This document shows positions 1 through 7,786 of a stretch of DNA of 64,000 bases, in pieces (the first letter of the stretch is position 1; each line of letters opens with the position of its first letter). Source of the DNA: Patagioenas fasciata (Eukaryota; Chordata; Aves; Columbiformes; Columbidae); contig NW_027288732.1 in NCBI RefSeq assembly GCF_037038585.1, positions 372,001 through 436,000 of the forward strand, read 5' to 3'. The notes under the pieces were generated by a model, which searched no databases, was not told the DNA's origin, and was given only the letters and a program-made list of their open reading frames with translations. Both the position numbers and the translations under genes were made by a program.

Positions 1-3000
1 CTAACTCCAAATCTAAACCTAACCCCAAATCTAAACCTAACCCCAACCCCTAACCCCAAATCTAAACCTAACCCCAAATCTAAACGTAACCCCGACCCCT
101 AACCCCAAATCTAAAACTAACCCTAAATCTAAAGCTAACCCCAACCCCTAACCCCAATCTAAACCTAACCCGAAATCTAAACCTAACCCCAAATCTAAAC
201 CTAACCCCAAATGTAAACCTAAAATCTAAACCAAACCCCAAATCTAAACCTAAAATCTAAACCTAACCCCAAATGTAAACCTAAAATCTAAACCTAACCC
301 CAAATCTAAACCTAACCCTAAATCTAAACCTAAAATCTAAACCTAATCCCAAATCTAAACCTAAAATCTAAACCTAACCCATCATCTAAACCTAACCCCA
401 AATCTAAACCTAAAATCTAAACCTAACCCCAAATCTAAACCTAACCCCAAATCTAAACCTAAAATCTAAACCTAACCCCAAATCTAAACCTAACCCCAAC
501 CCCTAACCCCAAATCTAAACCTAACCCCAAATCTAAACCTAACCCCAATCCCTAACCCCAAATCTAAATCTAAACAAAATCTAAACCTAACCCCAACCCC
601 TAACACCAAATCTAAACCCAAACCCAACCCCTAACCCCAAATCTAAACCTAACATCAACCCCTAACCCCAAATCTAAACCTAACCCCAGATCTAAACCTA
701 ACCCCAACCCCTAATTCCAATTCTAAATCTAACACCAAATCTAAACCTAAAATCTAAACCTAACCCCAAATCTAAACCTAAAATCTATACCTAACCTAAA
801 ATCTAAACCTAACCCCAAATCTAAACCTAAAATATAAACCTAACCCCAAATCTAAACCTAAAATCTAAACCTAACCCCAAATCTAAACCTAAAATGTAAA
901 CCTAACCCAAAATCTAAACCTAAAATCTAAACCTAACCCCAAATCTAAACCTAAAATCTAAACCTAACCCCAAATCCTAACCTAAAATCTAAACCTAACC
1001 CCAAATCTAAACCTAAAATCTAAACCTAACCCCAAATCTAAACCTAACCCCAACCCCTAACCCCAACTCCTAACCCCAAATATAAACCTGACCCCAAATC
1101 TAAACCTAACCCCAACCCCTAACCCCAAATCTAAACCTAACCCCAAATCTAAACCTAACCCCAACCTCTAACCCCAAATCTAATCCTAACACCAACCCCT
1201 AACCCCAAATCTAAACCTAACCCCAAATCTAAACCTAACCCCAACCCCTAACCCTAAATCTAAACCTAATCCCAAATCTAAACCTAACCCCAAACCCTAA
1301 TCCCAAAACTATACCTATCCCCAAATCTAATCCTAACCCCAACCCCTAACCCCAAATCTAAACCTAACCCCAATTCTAAACCTAACCCTAACCCCTAACC
1401 CCAAATCTAAACCTAACCCCAAATCTAAACCTAACCCCAACCCCTAACCCCAAATTTAAACCTAACCCCATATCTAAACCTAACCCCAACCCCTAACCCC
1501 AAATCGAAACCTAACCCCAAATCTAAACCTAACCCCAACCCCTAACCCCAAATCTAAACCTAACCCCAAATCTAAACCTAACCCCAACCTCTAACCCCAA
1601 ATCTAAACATAACCCCAAATCTAAACCTAACCCCAACCCCTAACCCCAAATCTAAACCTAACCCCAAATCTAAACCTAAACCCAATCCCTAACCCCAAAC
1701 CCTAACCCCAACCCCTAACCCCAACCCCTAACCCCAAATCTAAACCTAACCCCAACCCCTAAACCCAACCCCTAAATTAAATCTAAAAATAACCCCAACC
1801 CCTAACCCCAACCCCTAACCCCAAATCTAAACCTAACCCCAAATATAAACCTAACCCCAACCCCTAACCCCAAATCTAAACCTAACCCCAAATCTAAACC
1901 TAACCCCAACCGCTAACCCCAAATCTAAACCTAACCCCAAATCTAAACCTAACCTCAATCCCTGACCCCAATTCTAAACCTAACCCCAAATCTAAACCTA
2001 ACCCCAACCCCTACCCCCAAATCTAAACCTAACCCCAAATCTAAACCTAACCCCAACCCCTAACCCCAAATATAAACCTAACCCCAAATCTTAACCTAAC
2101 CCCAACCCCTAACCCCAAATCTAAACCTAACCCCAAATCTAAACCTAACCCCAACCCCTAACCCCAACCCCTAACCCCAAATCTAAACCTAACCCCAAAT
2201 CTAAACCTAACCCCAAATCTAAACCTAAAATCTAAACCTAACCCCAAATCTAAACCTAACCCCAACCCCTAACCCCAAATCTAAACCTAACCCCAAATCT
2301 AAAACTAACCCCAATCCCTAACCCCAAATCTAAACCTAAACAAAATCTAAACCTAACCCCAACCCCTAACCCCAAATCTAAAACCAAACCCAACCCCTAA
2401 CCCCAAATCTAAACCTAACCTCAACCCCTAACCCCAAATCTAAACCTAACCCCAGATCTAAACCTAACCCCAACCCCTAATTCCAATTCTAAATCTATAC
2501 CTAAAATCTAAACCTAAAATCTAAACCTAACCCCAAATCTAAACCTAAAATCTAAACCTAACCCCAAATCTAAACCTAACCCCAAATCTAAACCTAACCC
2601 CAAATCTAAACCTAAAATCCAAACCTAACCCCAAATCTAAACCTAAAATCTAAACCTAACCCCAAATCTAAACCTAACCCCAAATCTAAACCTAAAATCT
2701 AAACCTAACCCCAAATCTAAACCTAAAATCTAAACCTAACCCCAAATCTAAACCTAAAATCTAAACCTAACCCCAAATCTAAACCTAAAATCTAAACATA
2801 ACCCCAAATCTAAACCTAAAATCTAAACCTAACCCCAAATCTAAACCTAACCCCAATCCCTAACCCCAAATCTAAAACTAACTCCAAATCTAAACCTAAC
2901 CCCGACCCCTAACCCCAAATCTAAAACTAACCCCAAATCTAAACCTAACCCCAACCCCTAACCCCAAATCTAATCCTAATTCGAAATCTAAACCTAACCC

Positions 3001-3540
3001 CAAATCTAAACCTAACCCCAAATGTAAACCTAAAATCTAAACCTAACCCCAAATCTAAACCTAAAATCTAAACCTAACCCTAAATCTAAACCTAACCCTA
3101 AATCTAAACCTAACCCCAAATCTAAACCTAAAATCTAAACCTAACCCCAAATCTAAACCTAAAATCTAAACCTAACCCCAAATCTAAACCTAACCCCAAA
3201 TCTAAACCTAAAATCTAAACCTAACCCCAAATCTAAACCTAAAATCTATACCTAACCCCAAATCTAAACCTAAAATCTAAACCTAACCCCAAATCTAAAA
3301 CTAACCCCAAATCTAAACCTAAAATCTAAACCTAACCCCAAATCTAAACCTCAAATCTAAACCTAACCCCAAATCTAAACCTCAAATCTAAACCTAACCC
3401 CAAATCTAAACCTAACCCCAAATCTAAACCTAAAATCTAAACCTAACCCCAAATCTAAACCTAAAATCTAAACCTAACCCCAAATCTAAACCTAAAATCT
3501 AAACCTAACCCCAAATCTAAACCTAAAATCTAAACCTAAC
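1..3540. repeat. Telomere-like satellite array, block 1
   Basis: Tandem array without genes. The basic module is the 18-mer CCTAACCCCAAATCTAAA. It alternates with a 13-mer that is either CCTAAAATCTAAA (A-type) or CCTAACCCCAACC (C-type), so the compound period is 31 bp. A-type units dominate about 220-470, 740-1030 and 2500-3540; C-type units dominate about 1040-2210. The + strand has almost no G. Up to small indels, about 900-3540 is repeated upstream of ERV copy 2, and all of 1-3540 is repeated 17,626 bp downstream (for example the CGTAAC variant at 85 recurs at 17711). The module reads as three degenerate CTAACC hexamers, which suggests descent from telomeric repeat; that origin is inferred. 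Confidence 0.93.
3535..3540 (+). repeat. Candidate target-site duplication, left of ERV copy 1
   Basis: CCTAAC directly precedes the LTR's TG and recurs directly after the terminal CA of the 3' LTR at 7787-7792. Six bp is usual for alpha- and betaretroviral integrase. Removing the ERV and one CCTAAC leaves a perfectly phased 31-bp satellite unit. CCTAAC is part of every satellite unit, so the match alone is weak; the restored phase is the stronger point. The same pair flanks the other copies (11099-11104/15352-15357, 21161-21166/25413-25418, 28725-28730/32978-32983). Confidence 0.7.
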
Positions 3541-3867
3541 TGTAGTGGCAGAGCCCCCCTGCCCCAGGGGGATGGGGTTGTCGCCAGCCTGGCTGAGAGG
3601 TGAAGCCAGAGACAAAAGAGACTAAAGGACCACCATTAGAAGGTAATAATGAGTGAGCAATCGCCGGACACATGCGTGCAGAGCGCATGGACAGTACATG
3701 CAGCCTATCATGTTATTGTATAACACGAGTTACAACCAATCACGTTGTTGTAAGGCGCATGGACAGGGCAGCTTTGCTATAAAGCTAGCCCGGTCCGACA
3801 ATAAAGCGAACTCTGTGAACATCATATTGGTGTGTCAGGTTCCGTGGCTCGCATGGATAAAGCAACA
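3541..3867 (+). repeat. 5' LTR, ERV copy 1 (327 bp)
   Basis: Starts TGTAGTGGCAG directly after satellite and ends GCAACA three bases before the primer-binding site. It holds a CCAAT box, a TATA box and an AATAAA signal in order. The terminal inverted repeat is only TGT/ACA. Near the left end is a C-tract followed by a G-tract (CCCCAGGGGG) that could form a hairpin. Compared with its own 3' LTR it has C6T instead of C8 in the tract, and four transitions. The T in the tract is shared only with copy 3. Confidence 0.92.
3736..3783 (+). promoter_or_regulatory. LTR core promoter, copy 1 (CCAAT 3736-3740, TATA 3778-3783)
   Basis: CCAAT lies 42 bp upstream of TATAAA, a normal RNA polymerase II spacing. 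By distance the start site, and so the R region, should fall near 3805-3812. That puts AATAAA (3800-3805) just upstream of or at the U3/R edge, as in Rous sarcoma virus with its very short R. The following ATTGGTGTGTCAGG resembles the avian leukosis R/U5 region. The start site is inferred from spacing. Confidence 0.7.
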
Positions 3868-3870
3868 CTT

Positions 3871-3888
3871 TGGTGACCCCGACGTGAT
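3871..3888 (+). promoter_or_regulatory. Primer-binding site, tRNA-Trp type (copy 1)
   Basis: TGGTGACCCCGACGTGAT is complementary to the 3' end of tRNA-Trp and is the primer-binding site known from avian leukosis/Rous sarcoma viruses. It would prime minus-strand DNA synthesis. It sits 3 bp after the LTR's CA. Confidence 0.88.
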
Positions 3889-4002
3889 ACTTCGTATCGA
3901 AGCAAGATCGCCGGAAGTGAAGACGCGAGGACGCCACCTGGGGGCGACACCAGCCCGGCACTCAATCATAGCGGAAAGTAGGCCTACGAGAAAGCAGGTG
4001 GC
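3889..4002 (+). other. gag leader, ERV copy 1
   Basis: Untranslated leader of 114 bp between primer-binding site and gag ATG. Retroviral packaging signals and the major splice donor often lie here. A donor-like CAGGTGGC sits just before the gag ATG, but nothing in the sequence proves its use. The same leader occurs in all four copies (11454-11567, 21515-21628, 29080-29193). Confidence 0.6.
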
Positions 4003-5991
4003 ATGGGAAACACGGCATCCGTGGAAGAAAAAATAATAGTGAGAAGTATTCTGCAGCTGGCTGCAAGAACAGGAAGAATTTTGGAAAAAGACGCGGTGGA
4101 GCGCCTTTTACTATTCGCCCAGCGTAAGGGCTGTGTTCGTTCGACGGACGAATTTTTTTCTCCCGGTACATGGGAGGACATAGGGACCGAACTATGGGAA
4201 GCGGTTACAAGGGGGAGCCGCGAGGCTTGCGATCTCGCCAGACCCTGGCGGGAGGTCAGGCAGCTAATGCAGGAAGTCTCAGAGGAGCCGGAGCTGTGTG
4301 CCATCCCCTCGGAGCCGCCCGCCGAGAGCTGCCCACCCTCCAAGAACTCCGAAGAATCAACACCGCTGGTATGTCCCGTATCAGATCTGGAGTTCTGGGG
4401 CGGAGAGCAAATTATACCCTCTGCGCCCGTTGAGCCATTGCCTGGCTCCGACAACGAATGGCAGCAACCGGCAAGTTTCAACAAGCCAGGACAAGTTAAT
4501 CCAGCCGACGTGCCTTTGCCGGAGGACCCGATGGAACACCAGGACGGAGCACCGCAGAATCGCCCTGACTTCCAGGAGGAGACCCACGTGCAGAGCCTGA
4601 AGGACTTACTGAGACGGCAGGAGAGCCAGATGCAAGAAGTTCTAGAAGCTATGAAACGACTAGATGGCTGTAACAGTAAAACTTCGCAGTTAATAGCATA
4701 TAAAAAGGCGTCAGATGCAATTAAGGACAGGCTGGAGGCAACTGGCAGGGAATGTGAAAAACGGGGAAAACAGGAAAGGGAGGGGGCGAAATTAGACCTC
4801 ACTCCGGAGGAGCTCCGTATCAAAAGGGAGCGAATACAAAAATGGGCTAGACAATGTGTTGAAGATGGGATGTGGTCTGTAAGAGAAGCAGATGAATATT
4901 TGAGAGCGCGATATGGAAAAGGGCTGGAGACTGGGTTAGCAGATCGGTTTGCAAATATGCGTCGACTTACTGATCCACAGGGAAACAGAAGGGAATTGTA
5001 TAGCAGTGATAATAATGATAATTTGGGTGCTGCCCCTGTGCATCAGGGTAGAGATATTCCTCGAGATCATTCTTATAATGCAGGGCAACGTTGGCAAGGA
5101 GTAATCAGAGATGCAACTATTGAAGGGATCATGTTACCTGGTAGTATTACAGCAGTGCCAGTGCACATAGATAATAGAGGACAAAGGCAGTGGTCGCCTT
5201 TTGATTGGAAAACGGTTAAGCAATTGCAAAGTGCAGTTATGCAATATGGTATGGATAATAAGCATGTGATGCAGCTAATCAATTCATTTTTCAAGGGGCA
5301 AGTACTAACTCAAACAGATATTAGGGCATTGATGGAGTTATTGCTTCCTCCAACAGGGTATTTGCTGTTCTTGGACAAGTGGCAGGGGAAAGTGGAATTG
5401 GCAGTATTAGAAAATGTTCGTTTACCAGCTGATGATCCGTTGCGGTTAGCTAGCATGGACCAGTTACTGGGTCGTGGGCAATATGTGGATGGTGCTACTC
5501 AGGCAGCACTTCATCCAAGGATTTTGCAGCAAACGCAAGGGCTTGCCTTGGCGGCAGTGAAAGAATTGCCAAATAGAGGTAACCCTGTGCCACCCTATTC
5601 TACAATAGAGTGGGATCCTGGGGAATCATATATGATATTTGTGGATTGTTTAAAAGAAGTGATAGATGCCTCTCCTAACTTGACTCAAGAGGCAGAAGCT
5701 GCTGTGGGGAAAGATTTGGCTATGACGAATGCAAACACCCAATGCCAACAGATATTAGCCGGTTTGGGAAAAACTGCTTCTTTAGCAGAGATGGTGGAAG
5801 CTTGCACACAGGTACCAATTATGCAACAGGAGGTAGAAAAAGCAAAAATACATGCTCAAGCCCACGCTGCGGCCTTGGCTGCAGCACGTAAGCCTGCAAT
5901 GAAAGGTGGAAGCCCTTCTTCTTGTGGCCTAGCATGTTTTACTTGCAGACAGACAGGACATATTAAAAGAAACTGCCCTCAATATGCTTAG
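4003..5991 (+). CDS. gag: Gag polyprotein, uninterrupted frame, 3'-truncated nucleocapsid (copy 1)
   Basis: Retroviral structural polyprotein of 662 residues. It starts MGNTAS, an N-myristoylation-type signal (Gly2, Ser6) that would target matrix to the plasma membrane. Order: matrix about 1-95; a Pro/Glu-rich linker 100-190 with a PSAP late-domain motif at 139-142 (TSG101 binding in other retroviruses); a charged, probably coiled-coil stretch about 195-285; capsid about 380-610; a degenerate major homology region near 538-555 (Gly540, Glu541, Phe546 kept; Cys549 where Arg is usual); and one CCHC zinc knuckle, Cys645-Cys648-His653-Cys658. The frame stops four residues later, whereas betaretroviral Gag usually has two knuckles, so the 3' end is probably lost in the deletion into pol. 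The ATG follows the leader directly. All four copies encode the same protein. No protease remains to cleave it. Confidence 0.93.
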   Translation: MGNTASVEEKIIVRSILQLAARTGRILEKDAVERLLLFAQRKGCVRSTDEFFSPGTWEDIGTELWEAVTRGSREACDLARPWREVRQLMQEVSEEPELCAIPSEPPAESCPPSKNSEESTPLVCPVSDLEFWGGEQIIPSAPVEPLPGSDNEWQQPASFNKPGQVNPADVPLPEDPMEHQDGAPQNRPDFQEETHVQSLKDLLRRQESQMQEVLEAMKRLDGCNSKTSQLIAYKKASDAIKDRLEATGRECEKRGKQEREGAKLDLTPEELRIKRERIQKWARQCVEDGMWSVREADEYLRARYGKGLETGLADRFANMRRLTDPQGNRRELYSSDNNDNLGAAPVHQGRDIPRDHSYNAGQRWQGVIRDATIEGIMLPGSITAVPVHIDNRGQRQWSPFDWKTVKQLQSAVMQYGMDNKHVMQLINSFFKGQVLTQTDIRALMELLLPPTGYLLFLDKWQGKVELAVLENVRLPADDPLRLASMDQLLGRGQYVDGATQAALHPRILQQTQGLALAAVKELPNRGNPVPPYSTIEWDPGESYMIFVDCLKEVIDASPNLTQEAEAAVGKDLAMTNANTQCQQILAGLGKTASLAEMVEACTQVPIMQQEVEKAKIHAQAHAAALAAARKPAMKGGSPSSCGLACFTCRQTGHIKRNCPQYA

Positions 5992-5996
5992 CAGCA

Positions 5997-7108
5997 TTGC
6001 AAAAATGGCAAAACTCTCCAGTTAATCTGGTAACAGATTCTCTTTATGTTGTGGGAATTGTACAAAGAATACATAGAGCACTTTTGCAGCGAGTTTCCAA
6101 TTCCTTATTGTTTGAAGCATTGTTAGATTTGTGGAACGTATTAGATTATAGGACAGCACCAGTATTTATCATGTATATAAAAAGCCATACTAACATACCA
6201 GGTGGTCTAGTAGAGGGAAACAGCATTATAGACAAACTTGTGGCAGTAGCAGATATATCCCCTTTTGAACAAACCAGACAAGCTCACGAATTCTTTCATC
6301 AATCCTCAGCAGCACTCCGAAAGCAGTTTACAATTACAAAGGAACAAGCTCGAGCCATTATTGCAGCTTGTCCTGATTGTGCCCGCATAGTCCCTCTCCA
6401 ACAAAAGGGAGTAAATCCTCGGGGCTTGCAGCCAGGTCAGTTATGGCAAACTGATATTACTGAATTTGCACCATTTGGCAGACAAAAGTACATTCATGTC
6501 TCCATAGATACCTGTTCAGGACTGCTGTGGGCTACAGCCTTGACCTCAGCAAATGCAAAGGCAGTAAAACGTCATTTACTACAAGCTTTTGCTGTCATGG
6601 GTGTCCCTACACAAATCAAAACAGATAATGGTCCTGCATATCACTCTGACAGACTTGCAGCCTTCCTCACCCAGTGGAAGGTACAACACCTGTTTGGAAT
6701 CCCTTATAATTGTACTGGCCAAGCAATTATTGAGCGTGCACACCGTGCATTAAAAATCTTTTGTCTGTTTTGAAAAAACAAGGGGGAATTGGTGTGAGCC
6801 CAGAAGAGGTATTGATGAAGGCATTGTATGTGCTGAACTGGCTTAATCCTAAAAGTGAAACTGAAATGGAACCAGTTGTTATGCACCATATCAAAAATGT
6901 CAAAGATTTTTCCGAAAATGTGCCTAGGGTTAGTGTGTTTAATCCGACAACACAACAATGGGAAGGTCCTATGTCACTAATAACCTGGGGAAGGGGATAT
7001 GCTTGTGTTTCTACAGGTAACCACAAAAATTCATGGATCCCAGCAAAGTGGGTGAGACCTTGGCTAGCTAACAGAGAAGAAACCGATTGCAGTGATGACA
7101 ACCCTTAA
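5997..7108 (+). pseudogene. pol: pol remnant: RNase H 3' half plus integrase, frameshifted (copy 1)
   Basis: Broken pol with no protease or reverse transcriptase. The first frame (258 codons from TTG 5997, stop at 6773; no ATG) opens inside RNase H: it keeps the TDS aspartate (residue 14), His64 and Asp79 but lacks the N-terminal Asp and Glu. Integrase follows: zinc-binding His97, His101, Cys125, Cys128, then the catalytic triad Asp153, Asp210, Glu246 with D-D-35-E spacing. Seven residues after the triad region the frame shifts by a net one base in an A-rich stretch near 6749-6760. The rest of integrase, including the SH3-like DNA-binding domain (Trp-rich, about 6930-7070), continues in another frame to TAA at 7106-7108. 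The junction with gag lies near 5983-5997. It cannot give a whole integrase from one frame. The same lesions occur in all copies. Confidence 0.9.
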
Positions 7109-7228
7109 CCTCAGACATGTTATCGCTTTAAGCAACGAATGTAGCCAATGTTGAGAATACCACTTTGTAAAACAGAGCAGCAATTAATTTTTTGTTATTG
7201 GACATGTTCACAGTTACGAAGAGTTTGA
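7109..7228 (+). other. Unassigned stretch between pol and env remnants (copy 1)
   Basis: These 120 bp have stops in every frame that I followed and show no domain I recognise. By position they should hold the join between the end of pol and the env remnant after loss of the surface subunit. Equivalent stretches are 14674-14793, 24735-24854 and 32300-32419. Confidence 0.45.
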
Positions 7229-7413
7229 TTGTATGTGTTGTTTGAACTTAAAAAGATAGAAGATTTGCAGAACAAGAAAATAACAGAAGATACTGGGTTT
7301 TTTGGGGTGAATGCCTTGTTTGGCTAAAAGGAATATTGAAAACAGGTTTGTTCTTGTTAATTTTAATTGTATTAGCCTTAATGTTCTTACCCTGTATTTC
7401 ACACTGTATTTAA
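7229..7413 (+). pseudogene. env: env transmembrane-subunit tail, frameshifted (copy 1)
   Basis: Remnant of the C-terminal end of the envelope transmembrane protein. One frame (7229-7327) reads a polar, Lys/Glu-rich stretch ending in a Gly/Phe-rich segment, typical of the region just before the membrane. The next frame (about 7321-7413) starts Trp-Leu-Lys-Gly and runs into a strongly hydrophobic segment (GLFLLILIVLALMFLPC) followed by a short Cys-containing tail and TAA. The two frames overlap near 7321-7327, so at least one frameshift separates them. Surface subunit, fusion peptide and most of the ectodomain are absent. No functional envelope can be made. Confidence 0.72.
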
Positions 7414-7444
7414 AGCATGATACGGCGTATTGTTAATATTAAAT

Positions 7445-7458
7445 AAAAGAGGGGGAGA
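7445..7458 (+). promoter_or_regulatory. Polypurine tract (copy 1)
   Basis: AAAAGAGGGGGAGA abuts the first base of the 3' LTR, the fixed position of the plus-strand primer in retroviruses. Identical in all copies (15010-15023, 25071-25084, 32636-32649). Confidence 0.85.
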
Positions 7459-7786
7459 TGTAGTGGCAGAGCCCCCCCCGCCCCAGGGGGATGGGGTTGT
7501 CGCCAGCCTGGCTGAGAGGTGAAGCCAGAGACAAAAGAGACTAAAGGACCACCATTAGAAGGTAATAATGAGTGAGCAATCGCCGGACACATGCGTGCAG
7601 AGTGCATGGACAGTACATGCAGCCTATCATGTTATTGTATAACACAAGTTACAACCAATCACGTTGTTGTAAGGCGCGTGGACAGGGCAGCTTTGCTATA
7701 AAGCTAGCCCGGTCCGACAATAAAGTGAACTCTGTGAACATCATATTGGTGTGTCAGGTTCCGTGGCTCGCATGGATAAAGCAACA
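7459..7786 (+). repeat. 3' LTR, ERV copy 1 (328 bp)
   Basis: Same LTR as at 3541-3867, with TATAAA at 7697-7702 and AATAAA at 7719-7724. Differences from the 5' LTR are TGCATGG for CGCATGG, CGCGTGG for CGCATGG, AAAGTGAAC for AAAGCGAAC, AACACAAG for AACACGAG, and C8 in the C-tract. Each substitution is a CpG-type transition. The AACACAAG variant is found only here and in copy 3. Satellite resumes at 7787. Confidence 0.92.
7719..7724 (+). terminator. Polyadenylation signal in 3' LTR (copy 1)
   Basis: AATAAA, followed within about 25-30 bp by the GT-rich ATTGGTGTGTCAGG, which fits a downstream cleavage element. It would end the proviral transcript. Function is inferred. Confidence 0.65.

Larger units (their letters stand above)
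3541..7786 (+). mobile_element. Defective endogenous retrovirus, copy 1
   Basis: A 4246-bp provirus bounded by LTRs that start TG and end CA. Internal order is tRNA-Trp primer-binding site, leader, intact gag, RNase H/integrase remnant, env TM tail, polypurine tract. Two large deletions are apparent: from the nucleocapsid part of gag into the RNase H domain of pol, and from after pol to near the end of env. The LTRs differ at four positions plus a C-tract change. Paired with copy 3 (offset 17,626), with which it shares its private LTR variants. Gag has a myristoylation-type start, more beta-like than ALV-like, while the primer-binding site is alpharetroviral, so the lineage is called only as an alpha/beta-like avian-type ERV. 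Confidence 0.93.

Noticed and set aside
1..3540. CRISPR-like or other spaced repeat array
   Set aside because: There are no unique spacers: both modules are repeats of the same simple satellite, and the context is a vertebrate ERV.
3653..4036. 127-codon + strand frame across the 5' LTR and leader (also 11218-11601, 21279-21662, 28844-29227)
   Set aside because: It crosses promoter, TATA, primer-binding site and the gag start, and has no recognisable domain. The matching frame in the 3' LTR simply runs out into satellite.
4170..4600. Overlapping + strand frames of 87 and 100 codons inside gag
   Set aside because: Alternative-frame shadows of gag in its Pro/Glu-rich linker; no start context or homology supports them.
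3984..4823. 279-codon minus-strand frame antisense to gag (and counterparts)
   Set aside because: It lies fully opposite the well-supported gag frame, is Ser/Cys-rich without a domain, and has no promoter I can see on that strand. It follows from the codon use of gag.
6727..7101. Minus-strand frames of 124 and 84 codons opposite integrase
   Set aside because: Antisense shadows of the integrase C-terminal coding frame.
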